In this document: positions 45,292-53,847 of the stretch, piece after piece | Position numbering within the stretch: position 1 is the stretch's first letter | How the letters are laid out: every line of letters begins with the position of its first letter | Origin: Bradyrhizobium sp. WSM1743 | GTDB lineage: Bacteria; Pseudomonadota; Alphaproteobacteria; Rhizobiales; Xanthobacteraceae | Direction of reading: 5' to 3' | Assembly (NCBI RefSeq): GCF_000473065.1 | Contig: NZ_AXAZ01000002.1 | Coordinates: 186,001 to 250,000, forward strand | Length of the DNA: 64,000 nucleotides | Position numbers and translations under genes: made by a program | The notes under the pieces: model-generated | The model's input: the letters and a program-made list of their open reading frames with translations, nothing else | Database searches by the model: none | Told to the model about the DNA's origin: nothing

Positions 45292-47280
45292 TCAGAGCTC
45301 CATACCGTCATTCGGGTCGAGTGCGGCTTGACGGGCCACACCTCGCATCTGTTGTCGCAAGAGCCGGGACTGACGGACCGCGTCCTCATCGTCGTCAAGA
45401 ACAACTGCAAACTCCTCTGCTGGTGTCGGCTCGGTCGTCTCCTTGACGATTGCCACGTGGTCGGGCAGTTCGGGCTCTCGCCGAAGACCACTGTTCGCGG
45501 TGTCTTCCTCGATCTCCGCGGTTTTGTCAGTTGGACCTCCCGGCAGCTTCGGCGTTCCGAGCGCTGACCATCCGTCCGTTCGCGATGATCGACCGGCCTT
45601 CGCCGGATTGGGCGGCGGTAGAACCCGCTCGCTGAATCGCCGATCCTCGTAGTAGCGGACCTTCTTCGCGCGGATCGGCGGCGTGCCCGCCACCATGACG
45701 ATCTCGTCTATTGGCGGAAGCTGCATGACTTCGCCCGGGGTCAGCAGTGGCCTTGCCGTCTCCTGACGCGAGACCATGAGATGACCCAGCCAGGGGTTCA
45801 ACCTGTGACCGGCGTAGTTCTTCATCGCCCGCATTTCCGTCGCGGTGCCCAGCGCGTCGGACACCCGCTTGGCGGTCCGCTCGTCGTTGGTCGCGAAGCT
45901 GACGCGGACGTGACAGTTGTCGAGGATGGCGTTGTTGGGCCCGTAGGCCTTCTCGATCTGATTGAGCGATTGCGCGATCAGAAAACTCTTAAGGCCGTAC
46001 CCCGCCATGAAGGCGAGCGCAGACTCGAAGAAATCAAGCCGCCCGAGCGCTGGGAACTCGTCGAGCATCATCAGGACTCGATGCCGGCGGTCACGGGCGT
46101 GCAAGTCCTCGGTCAGGCGTCGGCCGATCTGGTTCAGCACCAGCCGGATCAGGGGCTTGGTCCGTGAGATATCCGAGGGAGGCACCACAAGATACAGCGT
46201 CGTAGGGCGGCTATCTGCGATCAAATCGGCGATCCGCCAGTCGCAACGACAGGTCACCCGGGCCACGACGGGATCACGGTAGAGCCCGAGAAACGACATC
46301 GCGGTGGACAGGACGCCAGAGCGCTCATTCTCGGACTTGTTGAGGAGTTCGCGCGCGGTCGAGGCAACCACGGGATGAGCGCCGTGTTCGCCAAGATGCG
46401 GCGTTGTCATCATCGCCTTCAGCGTCGCTTCGATCGGCCGCTTCGGGTCGGACAGAAAGCCGGCCACGCCGGCCAACGTCTTGTCCGCCTCGGCATAGAG
46501 GACATGGAGGATGGCGCCGACCAGGAGCGAATGACTGGTCTTCTCCCAATGGTTCCGCTTGTCGAGTGAGCCTTCGGGGTCGACCAGGACATCGGCGACG
46601 TTCTGGACGTCACGAACCTCCCATTCCCCGCGCCGGACCTCGAGCAGCGGATTGTAAGCTGAGGATTTCGGGTTGGTCGGGTCGAACAACAGTACGCGGC
46701 CATGTCGCGAGCGAAAGCCGGCCGTGAGTTGCCAGTTCTCACCTTTGATGTCGTGCACGATGGCCGAGTCCGGCCAGGCCAGCAACGAAGGAACGACCAA
46801 GCCCACCCCCTTACCGGACCGAGTGGGCGCAAAGCACAAGACGTGCTCCGGCCCGTCATGGCGCAGGTAGTCGTGGTCTAGCTTGCCCAGCACCACACCA
46901 TTCGGACCGAGAAGTCCGGCCGCTCGAACCTCTTCCGCATCAGCCCAGCGCGCCGAGCCATAAGTCTCGACGTTCTTGGCCTCGCGCGCCCGCCACACCG
47001 ACATGCCGATCGCCGCCGCGATCGAAACGATGGTGCCCGACGCCGCGATGAAGGCACCCTCGACAAAGACCTGCGGCGCATAGGCGTCGTAGACGAACCA
47101 CCACCAGAAAAAGACCGGTGGGTAATAGATTTTGAAGCCGAACAGCTCAAACCAGGGTCGCCCAAGCTCCGGCTGCCAGGCGAGCCGCCAAGCCGTCCAC
47201 TCAGTTGCCCCCCAGATGGCCACTAAAACGATCAGCCCGACAACGATCACTTGTCCCCAGAGGATTTTGGTTCCGGACAT
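45292..47280 (-). CDS. traG: TraG (VirD4-like) type IV coupling protein
   Basis: A 662-aa inner-membrane ATPase that delivers the relaxase-DNA complex to the Trb channel. Two to three N-terminal membrane helices lie within residues 8-95. Walker A is CFAPTRSGKGVG near residue 155 and Walker B is VLMMLDEFPALGRL near residue 412. The C-terminal tail is acidic and Pro-rich. Length is normal. It lies 36 bp behind rlxS. Confidence 0.95.
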   Translation of the reverse strand: MSGTKILWGQVIVVGLIVLVAIWGATEWTAWRLAWQPELGRPWFELFGFKIYYPPVFFWWWFVYDAYAPQVFVEGAFIAASGTIVSIAAAIGMSVWRAREAKNVETYGSARWADAEEVRAAGLLGPNGVVLGKLDHDYLRHDGPEHVLCFAPTRSGKGVGLVVPSLLAWPDSAIVHDIKGENWQLTAGFRSRHGRVLLFDPTNPKSSAYNPLLEVRRGEWEVRDVQNVADVLVDPEGSLDKRNHWEKTSHSLLVGAILHVLYAEADKTLAGVAGFLSDPKRPIEATLKAMMTTPHLGEHGAHPVVASTARELLNKSENERSGVLSTAMSFLGLYRDPVVARVTCRCDWRIADLIADSRPTTLYLVVPPSDISRTKPLIRLVLNQIGRRLTEDLHARDRRHRVLMMLDEFPALGRLDFFESALAFMAGYGLKSFLIAQSLNQIEKAYGPNNAILDNCHVRVSFATNDERTAKRVSDALGTATEMRAMKNYAGHRLNPWLGHLMVSRQETARPLLTPGEVMQLPPIDEIVMVAGTPPIRAKKVRYYEDRRFSERVLPPPNPAKAGRSSRTDGWSALGTPKLPGGPTDKTAEIEEDTANSGLRREPELPDHVAIVKETTEPTPAEEFAVVLDDDEDAVRQSRLLRQQMRGVARQAALDPNDGMEL

Positions 47281-47316
47281 CTCGAACGCCCTTCCGCAAC
47301 TGAATTGGAGAGATTG

Positions 47317-49080
47317 CTAGAGGCCGAGGTCGCGCTTTCGACCAAAGGCCCATTCGACACCGCCGCCGTCCTTCACGACGCCGGTGACGTGCTGGCCGAG
47401 CCTCTTTTCGAGCTCGCGCGACCAGGGCACGAGCTGGAAGCCAAGCCCGTTGTCGATCATGGCGAAGCGCCCCGAGCTGAGCGTCAGCCGATGGCGGTAC
47501 GTGCCCGCCACACGCTCCCCGGACGCGGCGTTTACATGAGGCAGGCTGGCGTCGGCCGAGACTTTTGAAGCCACCTCGTCCAGCTCGCGTCGGCGCAACG
47601 TGTTCAGGAGGTCGCGCTGCAGAATGACGTGCTGTCCCTGCCGTCGCGCCAGACCTTCCTGAACCAGATGCTCGGCGCGCGCTTCCATGGCGTTGCGGGT
47701 CTCTCGGCCGAAGCCAACCATCGCGAGCGGCATGGGATCTCGGTCAACCAGCCTGTGGTCGAGCCAGGTGGCCCCTCTCGCAGTGATCTGCTCACGGAGA
47801 TCGAGATCGGAACGGGTTGCGAGCACTACGGTTGGCCGCGGATCGCCGGCTTGACCGAAGCGTCGGACTTCAACGATACCGCCCGCCGGCGGAGCATGTT
47901 CGAAAGCCCCTAGGCCTCGAAAGCGCACGTGGTGCGCTCGTCCATCTGTCCCATCGATCAGGGCGTAGGCCTCGCCGGTCAGTTCGTCATGCAGTCCTCG
48001 GTCGACCAGTCGTCCGATGATCTGAGATGTCGGCTGTTCACCCTCGATGACGTAGTCGGAAATGCCGCGAGCTTCTCCGCGCTCGGTGAAGGCGCGGTGC
48101 ATGGTCTTGATGATGTCGCCGCGCATGCCGAGGTCGCGCAAGCTGCGCTCGGCTTCCAGCCCGACCATCCACTCCCCGGGCGCGGCGGATGCAGCAAGGC
48201 CCATCTTCTCCAGGTGCTGAAGGCGACCCATCATCAAACGCCTGATCTCAGGATCGGACTTGCCGGGATTCTCTGGGCGAAGATCGATATAGCCGGTCGC
48301 ATCTGCCGTCAGCCGGATCTCCCGATCGAGCCGCGTCCATCGCTCCGCCGTAACTTCCGTCTCCAGCGAATTGCGGATCTCGTGCTCTGGTTTTGGTCCC
48401 AGTTCGATGGCAACCAGTTCCTCGGCGCGTGAGCGCAGGCCCTGGCTGATGTAGTCGCGGGAGATCACGAGATCCGTCCCTTCCTCATCTACTCCCCGAA
48501 CGAGAAGATGAACATGGGGGTTGTCGGTGTTCCAATGATCGACAGCCACCCAATCAAGCCGCGTGCCGAGATCGGTCTCCATCTGCTTGGCGAGATCGCG
48601 GGTGAAGGCCTTGAGGTCGATCATGTCGCCGGCGTCCTCTGGCGAGACGATGAACCGGAAATGATGTCGATCGTCCTTGCAACGTTCAGCGAAAGCCGCA
48701 CCATCAGCCCGGTCGCCACCAGCGTCGAACATCTCGGCCCTCTCGCCGCTCCGGGTCACCCCATCGCGCTTCAAGTATGAGAGATGGGCGATCAGTGGTG
48801 CTGAACGGAAGGCTCGTCCCTTGTGGCGAACGACGCGCGCCTTCACCACCACGCGCCGTGTCGGACTGAACAACCGGCTGCGATTAAAAGCGAGCCGGCC
48901 GCGGCCGAACGTCGAACGTCCGTAGACCGCAGAACGCCTGCCGGCCGCCACCTGACCAGAAGTGTGACCGGCCTTCTTCGCGGCACGCAGCACTTGGTTG
49001 ATGAAGCTCTTGGGCTTCGGCGCGCGGGTGCTGCGGATACGCCCGGGCCGAATGCGCAGATCGCTGTCGCCGGCGGTCAT
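47317..49080 (-). CDS. rlxS: RlxS-type conjugative relaxase (VirD2-like, DUF3363)
   Basis: A 587-aa relaxase that would nick oriT and pilot the strand. The three-His metal site is visible as DHWNTDNPHVHLLVRG near residues 180-195, and the preceding HHFRFIVSPEDAGDMI block is typical. The C-terminal two thirds correspond to DUF3363. The start at 49080 gives MTAGDSDLRIRPGRIRS, the usual opening; a 38-codon extension into the upstream repeats is rejected. The name follows the ICEMlSym(R7A) relaxase, which has the same neighbours. Confidence 0.92.
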   Translation of the reverse strand: MTAGDSDLRIRPGRIRSTRAPKPKSFINQVLRAAKKAGHTSGQVAAGRRSAVYGRSTFGRGRLAFNRSRLFSPTRRVVVKARVVRHKGRAFRSAPLIAHLSYLKRDGVTRSGERAEMFDAGGDRADGAAFAERCKDDRHHFRFIVSPEDAGDMIDLKAFTRDLAKQMETDLGTRLDWVAVDHWNTDNPHVHLLVRGVDEEGTDLVISRDYISQGLRSRAEELVAIELGPKPEHEIRNSLETEVTAERWTRLDREIRLTADATGYIDLRPENPGKSDPEIRRLMMGRLQHLEKMGLAASAAPGEWMVGLEAERSLRDLGMRGDIIKTMHRAFTERGEARGISDYVIEGEQPTSQIIGRLVDRGLHDELTGEAYALIDGTDGRAHHVRFRGLGAFEHAPPAGGIVEVRRFGQAGDPRPTVVLATRSDLDLREQITARGATWLDHRLVDRDPMPLAMVGFGRETRNAMEARAEHLVQEGLARRQGQHVILQRDLLNTLRRRELDEVASKVSADASLPHVNAASGERVAGTYRHRLTLSSGRFAMIDNGLGFQLVPWSRELEKRLGQHVTGVVKDGGGVEWAFGRKRDLGL

Positions 49081-49498
49081 GGCCGAGCCTCTAACAGCAT
49101 TAAAACAGCTACAGTGCCGAAAATGCCCTTGATCACATTGTTCAAGGCGCAAGGCGCGGCACGCGCCCCGACCGACCGGCACGCCAGAACACAAGCCATG
49201 TCAATGGCTTGCGGTTCGACCGGCGAGCGCCTTTTATCTCGCCGTCCTGCCGTCGTTGTCCCCGGGTCACCGGTTCCCGAAAAAGCCACCGCGACCTGGC
49301 AGCCAAATCGCGAAGCCCCCACTGCTTCCGAGTGCTTGCGATAGCGATCGTTACCCGAAGGGCCGAGACACCCGTAGGGTGGCTCGGTGAGGAGCGAAGC
49401 GACGAGTAGAGCGCGGGCCGAAGGCATCGCCCGTACTCCATCAGCACATATCACCTGCTCGGTGAAGCACGCCAAGACTTGCGAACTCGCGCAATTGG
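49081..49498. other. Probable oriT region upstream of rlxS
   Basis: A 418-bp non-coding interval directly upstream of the relaxase start, the usual place for oriT. It is rich in inverted repeats: CAAGCCAT-GTCA-ATGGCTTG at 49192-49211, CCTTGA/TCAAGG at about 49131-49151, and an 11-bp arm pair with one mismatch and a 3-bp loop at 49363-49387. The exact nick site cannot be assigned. Confidence 0.6.
49363..49387. repeat. Inverted repeat inside the oriT candidate
   Basis: CCGAGACACCC and GGGTGGCTCGG form arms of 11 bases with one mismatch around GTA. This is the strongest hairpin of the relaxase-proximal intergenic region and is a candidate relaxase or accessory-protein binding site. Confidence 0.6.
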
Positions 49499-50350
49499 TC
49501 ATTGCGATACTCCCGAATCTGATCGAGGGACGAACACGCCAAAAGGCCGGGGGACCATGGGCGAAACATCGGACACCGAGATTGCGGCCGTGGCACCGCT
49601 CGCCGGCATAAGCGCGAGCAACCGATCGCGCGCTTTCATGAGATCGGATCGCCTAACGAATAGCGTCCCAGCTGCTGATGACTGTCCGCTGGACGCCCAC
49701 TTCGGCGGCAGTTCGATGGCAAGCAGACTTGCAAGCTTTGCCACGTATGCTCGCGTCTCGTCTGGCAGAGAGCCGCCTGCGAGATGATCTTCATAGCGAG
49801 ATGGTCCCGCATTGTACGCGGCAAACGCGCCAGGCACGCCATACCGATCGAGCAATTCGCGCAGGTACGCCGTCCCGGCCAGAATGTTGTCGTGCGGATC
49901 GTAGGGATCGTTTCCGAGATTGTATCGCTCGCGAAGTTTCGCCCAAGTCGCCGGCATGATTTGCATCAGGCCCATTGCGCCTTTTGGCGATCTGGCGTGC
50001 ACGTCACCAGCACTCTCGATGCTTTGGACTGATCGGATCCAGTTCGGCGCAATCGCAAAGCGTTGTGAGGCTTCATCGATGAAGCCGGCAAATGCGTGAG
50101 CGGTCTGACTGATCGCCGGCTGGGCGGCTGATCCGCTCTGGGCCAAAGCTGCGCTGTCAAACGTGGTCAGGAGGAGCATCAGGGGAACGACAGCACAAAC
50201 GCGCGTGTTCGACCGACTCAAACGAGCGCTCTGGCTCGCGCCGGCCGTGCAGACGTCGATCGAGGCTGAGGAAGGATCCCGCGATCGATCGAACAGAGGA
50301 ATGGCGGGGTGAACACGTGGAATACGCACGATCACTCCTCCCACGTCCAC
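49499..50350 (-). CDS. Lytic transglycosylase (VirB1-like)
   Basis: Up to 283 aa. An SLT/GEWL domain (about residues 88-205) has the catalytic Glu in SIESAGDVHARSPKGAMGLM near residue 113, the QIMPATW block, and the AYNAGPSRY motif. It would open the peptidoglycan for the mating channel. A signal peptide (VVPLMLLLTTFDSAALA) lies around residues 54-70, so the true start may be internal, but the ATG used overlaps traF by 19 bases in an ordinary coupled fashion. Confidence 0.88.
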   Translation of the reverse strand: MDVGGVIVRIPRVHPAIPLFDRSRDPSSASIDVCTAGASQSARLSRSNTRVCAVVPLMLLLTTFDSAALAQSGSAAQPAISQTAHAFAGFIDEASQRFAIAPNWIRSVQSIESAGDVHARSPKGAMGLMQIMPATWAKLRERYNLGNDPYDPHDNILAGTAYLRELLDRYGVPGAFAAYNAGPSRYEDHLAGGSLPDETRAYVAKLASLLAIELPPKWASSGQSSAAGTLFVRRSDLMKARDRLLALMPASGATAAISVSDVSPMVPRPFGVFVPRSDSGVSQ

Positions 50351-50844
50351 ACCGGAATCGCACGGCCGATCACGCTAGATGCCGGAAGAAATCCAAAATA
50401 TCGGCCGTCAAGAGAATCGTCTGACTGCCAGTTCATCAGAAACAGCTCGCCGTCGCCGACTACGCGGCAGCCCTGCCATTTCGGCAGCGGCCGGCCGCGA
50501 CCGTCACGATCCCGCGCTTTGCCCATTGCAATGTCGTCGACCGAGATCGTGGACCCGCTTCTGCAGATCATCTGCCCGGGCAGCGCAAGGACCCGCTTGA
50601 GCATGGGGACGCCGATGGGCAGATAGCCGTTAAGGTCAAGGAATGACGCGAGCGGCTCCGGCGGCTGCACGGCGACTAATTCAGTAACGTGGAAGCGTTC
50701 AGCCGGTCGCAGACGATAGAGACCGATCGGTACGCTTGCCGATGCATTCCAGATGCAGAGCGGAAGCGGCTCGAGGACGAGTGTCACGACGAGCGCGGCA
50801 GCGGCACCAAACGTCGCCGCAAGAGTCTTGAAGCGCCCTCTCAT
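50332..50844 (-). CDS. traF: TraF, S26-family conjugative signal peptidase
   Basis: A 170-aa membrane-anchored serine protease of the TraF type, which matures and cyclises TrbC pilin. One N-terminal hydrophobic segment (LAATFGAAAALVVTLVL) precedes NASASVPIGLYRL with the catalytic Ser, and MLKRVLALPGQMIC with the catalytic Lys region. The C-terminal part has SDDSLDGRYFGFLP. The ATG overlaps the DUF2840 stop (ATGA). Confidence 0.92.
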   Translation of the reverse strand: MRGRFKTLAATFGAAAALVVTLVLEPLPLCIWNASASVPIGLYRLRPAERFHVTELVAVQPPEPLASFLDLNGYLPIGVPMLKRVLALPGQMICRSGSTISVDDIAMGKARDRDGRGRPLPKWQGCRVVGDGELFLMNWQSDDSLDGRYFGFLPASSVIGRAIPVWTWEE

Positions 50845-51305
50845 CGCATCACCCTCTGCCGGTGAAGCCAAGCCTGGTGGCGCGCCTTCGTGTAGGGGCG
50901 CGGGTTTTCGTTGACGAACAAACGGTTATGAACGTGATGCCAATGATCAGGCGCGACATCAGCGGGATCGATGCCGAGGGCCTCAATGGCGTCGACCATC
51001 TGCAGCACCCGTTCGACCTTCGGCCAACCAGACAGCCGCAGCAAAATATCGCCGCCAGGCTTCACATACGGCACAGTCAAGCAGCGCTGTCCCAGCGCGA
51101 CCGCGCGCAGGATATCGATCCGCGAAATGACCGTGCCAAAGTCATTGGACGCCCAGCGAACGAAGCCAAAGATGCTGCCTGGCGCAAATGACAGGACGCG
51201 CCGGTGGCGATCGAGCTTCCGTTCCTTGACAATGCGACCGAACCGAACGCGGTTTTCGATCCGCTTCTCGAGCCACAGCACTTCCACTTCGGTGAGATCG
51301 CTCAT
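50841..51305 (-). CDS. DUF2840 protein
   Basis: A 154-aa protein starting MSDLTEVEVLWLEKRIENRV, the DUF2840 opening, with GSIFGFVRWASNDFGTVIS and the HHVHNRLFVNENPRPYT segment near the C terminus. The family is found almost only between repA/parA and traF in alphaproteobacterial mobile elements; function unknown. A 26-codon extension of the frame is rejected. Confidence 0.88.
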   Translation of the reverse strand: MSDLTEVEVLWLEKRIENRVRFGRIVKERKLDRHRRVLSFAPGSIFGFVRWASNDFGTVISRIDILRAVALGQRCLTVPYVKPGGDILLRLSGWPKVERVLQMVDAIEALGIDPADVAPDHWHHVHNRLFVNENPRPYTKARHQAWLHRQRVMR

Positions 51306-51446
51306 GCCGCCGCTCCCGGAGACGGGAATGGAGAGCCGTAAGCATTGGCAGCAGTGAAGCACCTGTGCGGCTTCTGCCGACAAGGAGGATTGACGCCCCG
51401 CGGTTGCCAGTCGCCTGCGATGCGGTTTCCAGCCTGGTCCGTTAGA

Positions 51447-51589
51447 AGAAATCCGAAGGATTTCTGGTTAGTAAAGTTAGAGCGGCTGGAAAGCGCGGAG
51501 AAACAAGCTCTTAAGCTCGATTCCGGTCCCCGATAGCACGAGGATCGGGTCCCCGATAGCACGAGGGTTGCGGTCCCCGATAGCACGAG
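51447..51589. other. Iteron cluster, probable replication origin of the element
   Basis: Three exact direct repeats of GGTCCCCGATAGCACGAG lie at 51525-51542, 51548-51565 and 51572-51589, spaced 23 and 24 bases apart, about two helical turns. A perfect hairpin AGAAATCC-GAA-GGATTTCT precedes them at 51447-51465. The cluster lies just behind the stop of a RepA-like gene. Equal-phase repeats beside an initiator gene are the hallmark of an iteron-type origin. Confidence 0.8.
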
Positions 51590-51594
51590 CTGAT

Positions 51595-52476
51595 TCACAG
51601 GTTGTCCTCCGAATTGGGAATGAGACCACGCCGGCGCTGGCGCGCCGTTAAGGGATCGACGGGCGTAGGTGCGAAATTCAGCCGCTCCGTGCCATCAGGA
51701 TCGCGCGTGAGCACGAGCCGATAGCCGGGCAATGTCTGGCGCCGGACGATCTGGCGTACATCGTAAGCAAAGTGCTTGAGCGGCGAGAGGATGCCGGACT
51801 TGGCATGGAGGTGCACAAGATCAAAGCTCCAGCCGCCGTCCTGGCGACCACCGTGCTTGCGCACGAGCCGGTAGAGCCACCGGTCGAGCCCGCCCGTCAG
51901 ATCGAAATAGGCGCGGTCGATCGTGAGCACGAGCGCGTCGTCGATGACGCCGGCATAGAACCAATCCGGCAGGATCAGCTCGAGGCCAAATGGACGACCA
52001 TTTGCATCGGCCGTCTCCTTCCACTCGTTGATCCAGGAGAAGCGATGCCGTCGCCGTTCTGCCGGCTGCCGGATCGATGTCAGCACGGTCGTTGACTGAA
52101 GTCTGTCGAGACCGGCCTTCAGCCGGTCATAGTCTCGCGCGCTGGTGCCGCGGCCGACAAATGTCAGAATCTCGTATGGAGTTGCAGCCATCAAGCGCGA
52201 GGTCTTCAAACCAGCGTCACGGGCTTCGACAATCTGCGACGCAGCCCAGATCAGGACATCTGCATCCCAGATGGTCGCCATGCCGTGTTCCGGCACCGCT
52301 TCGACACGAATTGCGATTGCACCCGCGCGGAAATCGATCGGCACAACGCGCTTGGTCTTTGCCAGCGAAAAGAACGGATAAGCCATCAGATCCTGCGCGT
52401 CGCGGGGCGCAAGGTCACCGGGCAAAGCCCGAAAGAGCTCAAGCTGATCGCGCTCGGAATGCTGCTTGCGTCGCAT
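51595..52476 (-). CDS. repA: RepA-like replication initiator
   Basis: A 293-aa protein of the RepA/plasmid replication initiator family (winged-helix Rep). It starts MRRKQHSERDQLELFRALPG, then AYPFFSLAKTKRVVPIDFR, and has the WLYRLVRKHGG block, consistent with a Rep winged-helix pair. Three iterons follow immediately downstream. Many related elements have parA between repA and DUF2840; here that position holds only the iteron region. A longer upstream extension of the frame runs into the excisionase gene and is rejected. Confidence 0.9.
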   Translation of the reverse strand: MRRKQHSERDQLELFRALPGDLAPRDAQDLMAYPFFSLAKTKRVVPIDFRAGAIAIRVEAVPEHGMATIWDADVLIWAASQIVEARDAGLKTSRLMAATPYEILTFVGRGTSARDYDRLKAGLDRLQSTTVLTSIRQPAERRRHRFSWINEWKETADANGRPFGLELILPDWFYAGVIDDALVLTIDRAYFDLTGGLDRWLYRLVRKHGGRQDGGWSFDLVHLHAKSGILSPLKHFAYDVRQIVRRQTLPGYRLVLTRDPDGTERLNFAPTPVDPLTARQRRRGLIPNSEDNL

Positions 52477-52498
52477 GATCGGTGCACCAAGCGGCCAA

Positions 52499-52780
52499 TC
52501 AGCGACGTTCCTGGCCCGCATATGGGCGCAAGGCAGGCTGCTTCTTGGCCGGCAGAACAGTGCCCTTCCCGGGATCGGAGGTCGACGTCTTGGCTCCCCG
52601 GTCGGCCCAAGCCTTAAGGTCATCGACGGCGTAGACGACACGTCCACCGATCTTCCGATACGTGGGCCCCGTACCGTATGTGCGGTGCTTCTCGAGCGTG
52701 CGACCGGACAGGCCAAGGTAACGCGCGGCCTCAGGTGTACGCAGGAATCGCGGGGGAAGGCCGGCCATCGGATCGGGCAT
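52499..52780 (-). CDS. rdfS: AlpA/RdfS-like excisionase (recombination directionality factor)
   Basis: A 93-aa protein with a MerR/AlpA-type winged helix-turn-helix (FLRTPEAARYLGLSGRTLEK, YRKIGGRVVYAVDDLKAWAD). It sits between the FseA-like gene pair and the replication/transfer genes. In ICEMlSym(R7A) the excisionase gene rdfS is the target of FseA and heads the excision-transfer operon with traF and rlxS; position and type of this gene agree. It would drive excision and, with FseA, start transfer gene expression. The start at 52780 is the first ATG giving a compact protein. Confidence 0.78.
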   Translation of the reverse strand: MPDPMAGLPPRFLRTPEAARYLGLSGRTLEKHRTYGTGPTYRKIGGRVVYAVDDLKAWADRGAKTSTSDPGKGTVLPAKKQPALRPYAGQERR

Positions 52781-52910
52781 TTGAGGACTCCAAGAGGACA
52801 GCGCACCACGCTTGGCTAGGCCGGCGTGTGTGCGGTCATCATGGAGGAGCAAGATCTCGGAGGGGGATGCCGAATGTCGGGGGTGTGATTTTCGGCACCC
52901 CTCGGGGGCG

Positions 52911-53498
52911 CTACTCGTCCCTGCGCCTGGGCCGCAGGAGTTTGCGGTAACCACCGCGCATCAACGCCAGGCCGCCTTGCACCAGGCGGACCGTTCGATT
53001 GCGCAGATCATGCGTCTTCCAGGCGCGATCGGGGATACGCTTCCTGCCGAACAGCGCTTCGGCGATAACGCGATAGCTTCCGCCGGCGCTATGCGCATCG
53101 AGCGCACGGATCGCAGCACTCAAGCGATCGCGCCGCTGTTTCGAAAGTTGATGAAAGGCAGGGCCTGGCGCGCGTCCATTCATCGCACGCCACAGCCGCC
53201 GGGCTGCATACGCGCGCGCGTCGAAGTCACCATCAAACGGCAATTCGGCTGCATATGACGCGCCAAGCACCGGCGGGTCCTTGGACCAGATACGGTGATC
53301 CACCGCACCGATGCGCAGCACGGCATGCCAGCCATCGACAGCGCGGCGCACCTGACCAGTTGCAAGGTCGAGCAGTGGCTGAGACGGCGCCTCGCCGTCT
53401 TCAGGCACTGCGACCTTGACTGGAACGACCGCCGCTAAAACCTCAGGCGCCCAAAAGATCGTCTGCTCGTGGAAGGACCTCTGCGGGTCATGGGCGAA
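52911..53498 (-). CDS. DUF2285 part of an FseA-like activator (Msi171-like), read after +1 frameshift
   Basis: This frame continues the DUF6499 frame after a +1 shift at 53499 and gives 195 residues: FAHDPQRSFHEQTIFWAPEV, GWHAVLRIGAVDHRIW and the DUF2285 C-terminal region ending KLLRPRRRDE. Independent start codons exist only inside it (for example ATG 53408), which would remove the first 30 conserved residues. In ICEMlSym(R7A), Msi172 and Msi171 are fused by programmed +1 ribosomal frameshifting into FseA, the activator of rdfS and excision. The gene here lies directly upstream of an rdfS-like gene, as expected. Confidence 0.8.
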   Translation of the reverse strand, partial: FAHDPQRSFHEQTIFWAPEVLAAVVPVKVAVPEDGEAPSQPLLDLATGQVRRAVDGWHAVLRIGAVDHRIWSKDPPVLGASYAAELPFDGDFDARAYAARRLWRAMNGRAPGPAFHQLSKQRRDRLSAAIRALDAHSAGGSYRVIAEALFGRKRIPDRAWKTHDLRNRTVRLVQGGLALMRGGYRKLLRPRRRDE

Positions 53499-53682
53499 AG
53501 CAGAGGCCCCACCTCCTCCTGAATTCCGCGGTCACTTCGCCATCCGGGCTGCTGGCGATCATGGCCTCATAGTCGCGTCGATAATCCGCGTTGCGGCGTA
53601 GACATTCCCAGGCGATGTCGGTGATTTCAGCATCTTGTAGGCTCTTGTAGGATTCCGGCGACCGCCAGTCGAATTCAGGCAT
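53488..53682 (-). CDS. DUF6499 protein, N-terminal part of FseA-like activator (Msi172-like)
   Basis: A 64-aa frame starting MPEFDWRSPESYKSLQDAEI and ending RRRWGLCFRP, a complete DUF6499 domain (residues 3-60). The stop codon comes just after a TTT-CGC stretch where a +1 slip enters the DUF2285 frame. Alone it would be the Msi172-like product; fused, it makes about 256 aa. The DUF6499 + DUF2285 pairing and order is the FseA arrangement. Confidence 0.83.
   Translation of the reverse strand: MPEFDWRSPESYKSLQDAEITDIAWECLRRNADYRRDYEAMIASSPDGEVTAEFRRRWGLCFRP
53490..53505 (-). promoter_or_regulatory. Candidate +1 programmed ribosomal frameshift site
   Basis: On the minus strand the codons are CTC TGC TTT CGC CCA TGA. 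A slip of the Phe tRNA from TTT to the overlapping TTC (dropping base 53499) continues as GCC CAT GAC in the DUF2285 frame, one codon pair before the stop. Conserved residues continue on both sides of exactly this point. A purine-rich AGGAGGAGG tract lies about 12 bases upstream and might act as an internal stimulatory sequence. Confidence 0.65.
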
Positions 53683-53847
53683 TGCTTCCGCCCCATTGCA
53701 CGTAGCTAACAAGGATTGCGGCGCAATAGGTATGAACGAAGCGGTTGTAGGAAGTCCCTAGTTTGGCACCACGTGGTGCTCCGGGATGACCACCGATCAG
53801 TGGAAGAAGATTGTATCCTCGACGCGAAGAGCGTCGATGAATTTCTT

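Noticed and set aside
51306..51594. Possible parA remnant between repA and DUF2840
   Set aside because: No deviant Walker motif or other ParA feature in any frame; the frame present merely reads through the iterons.
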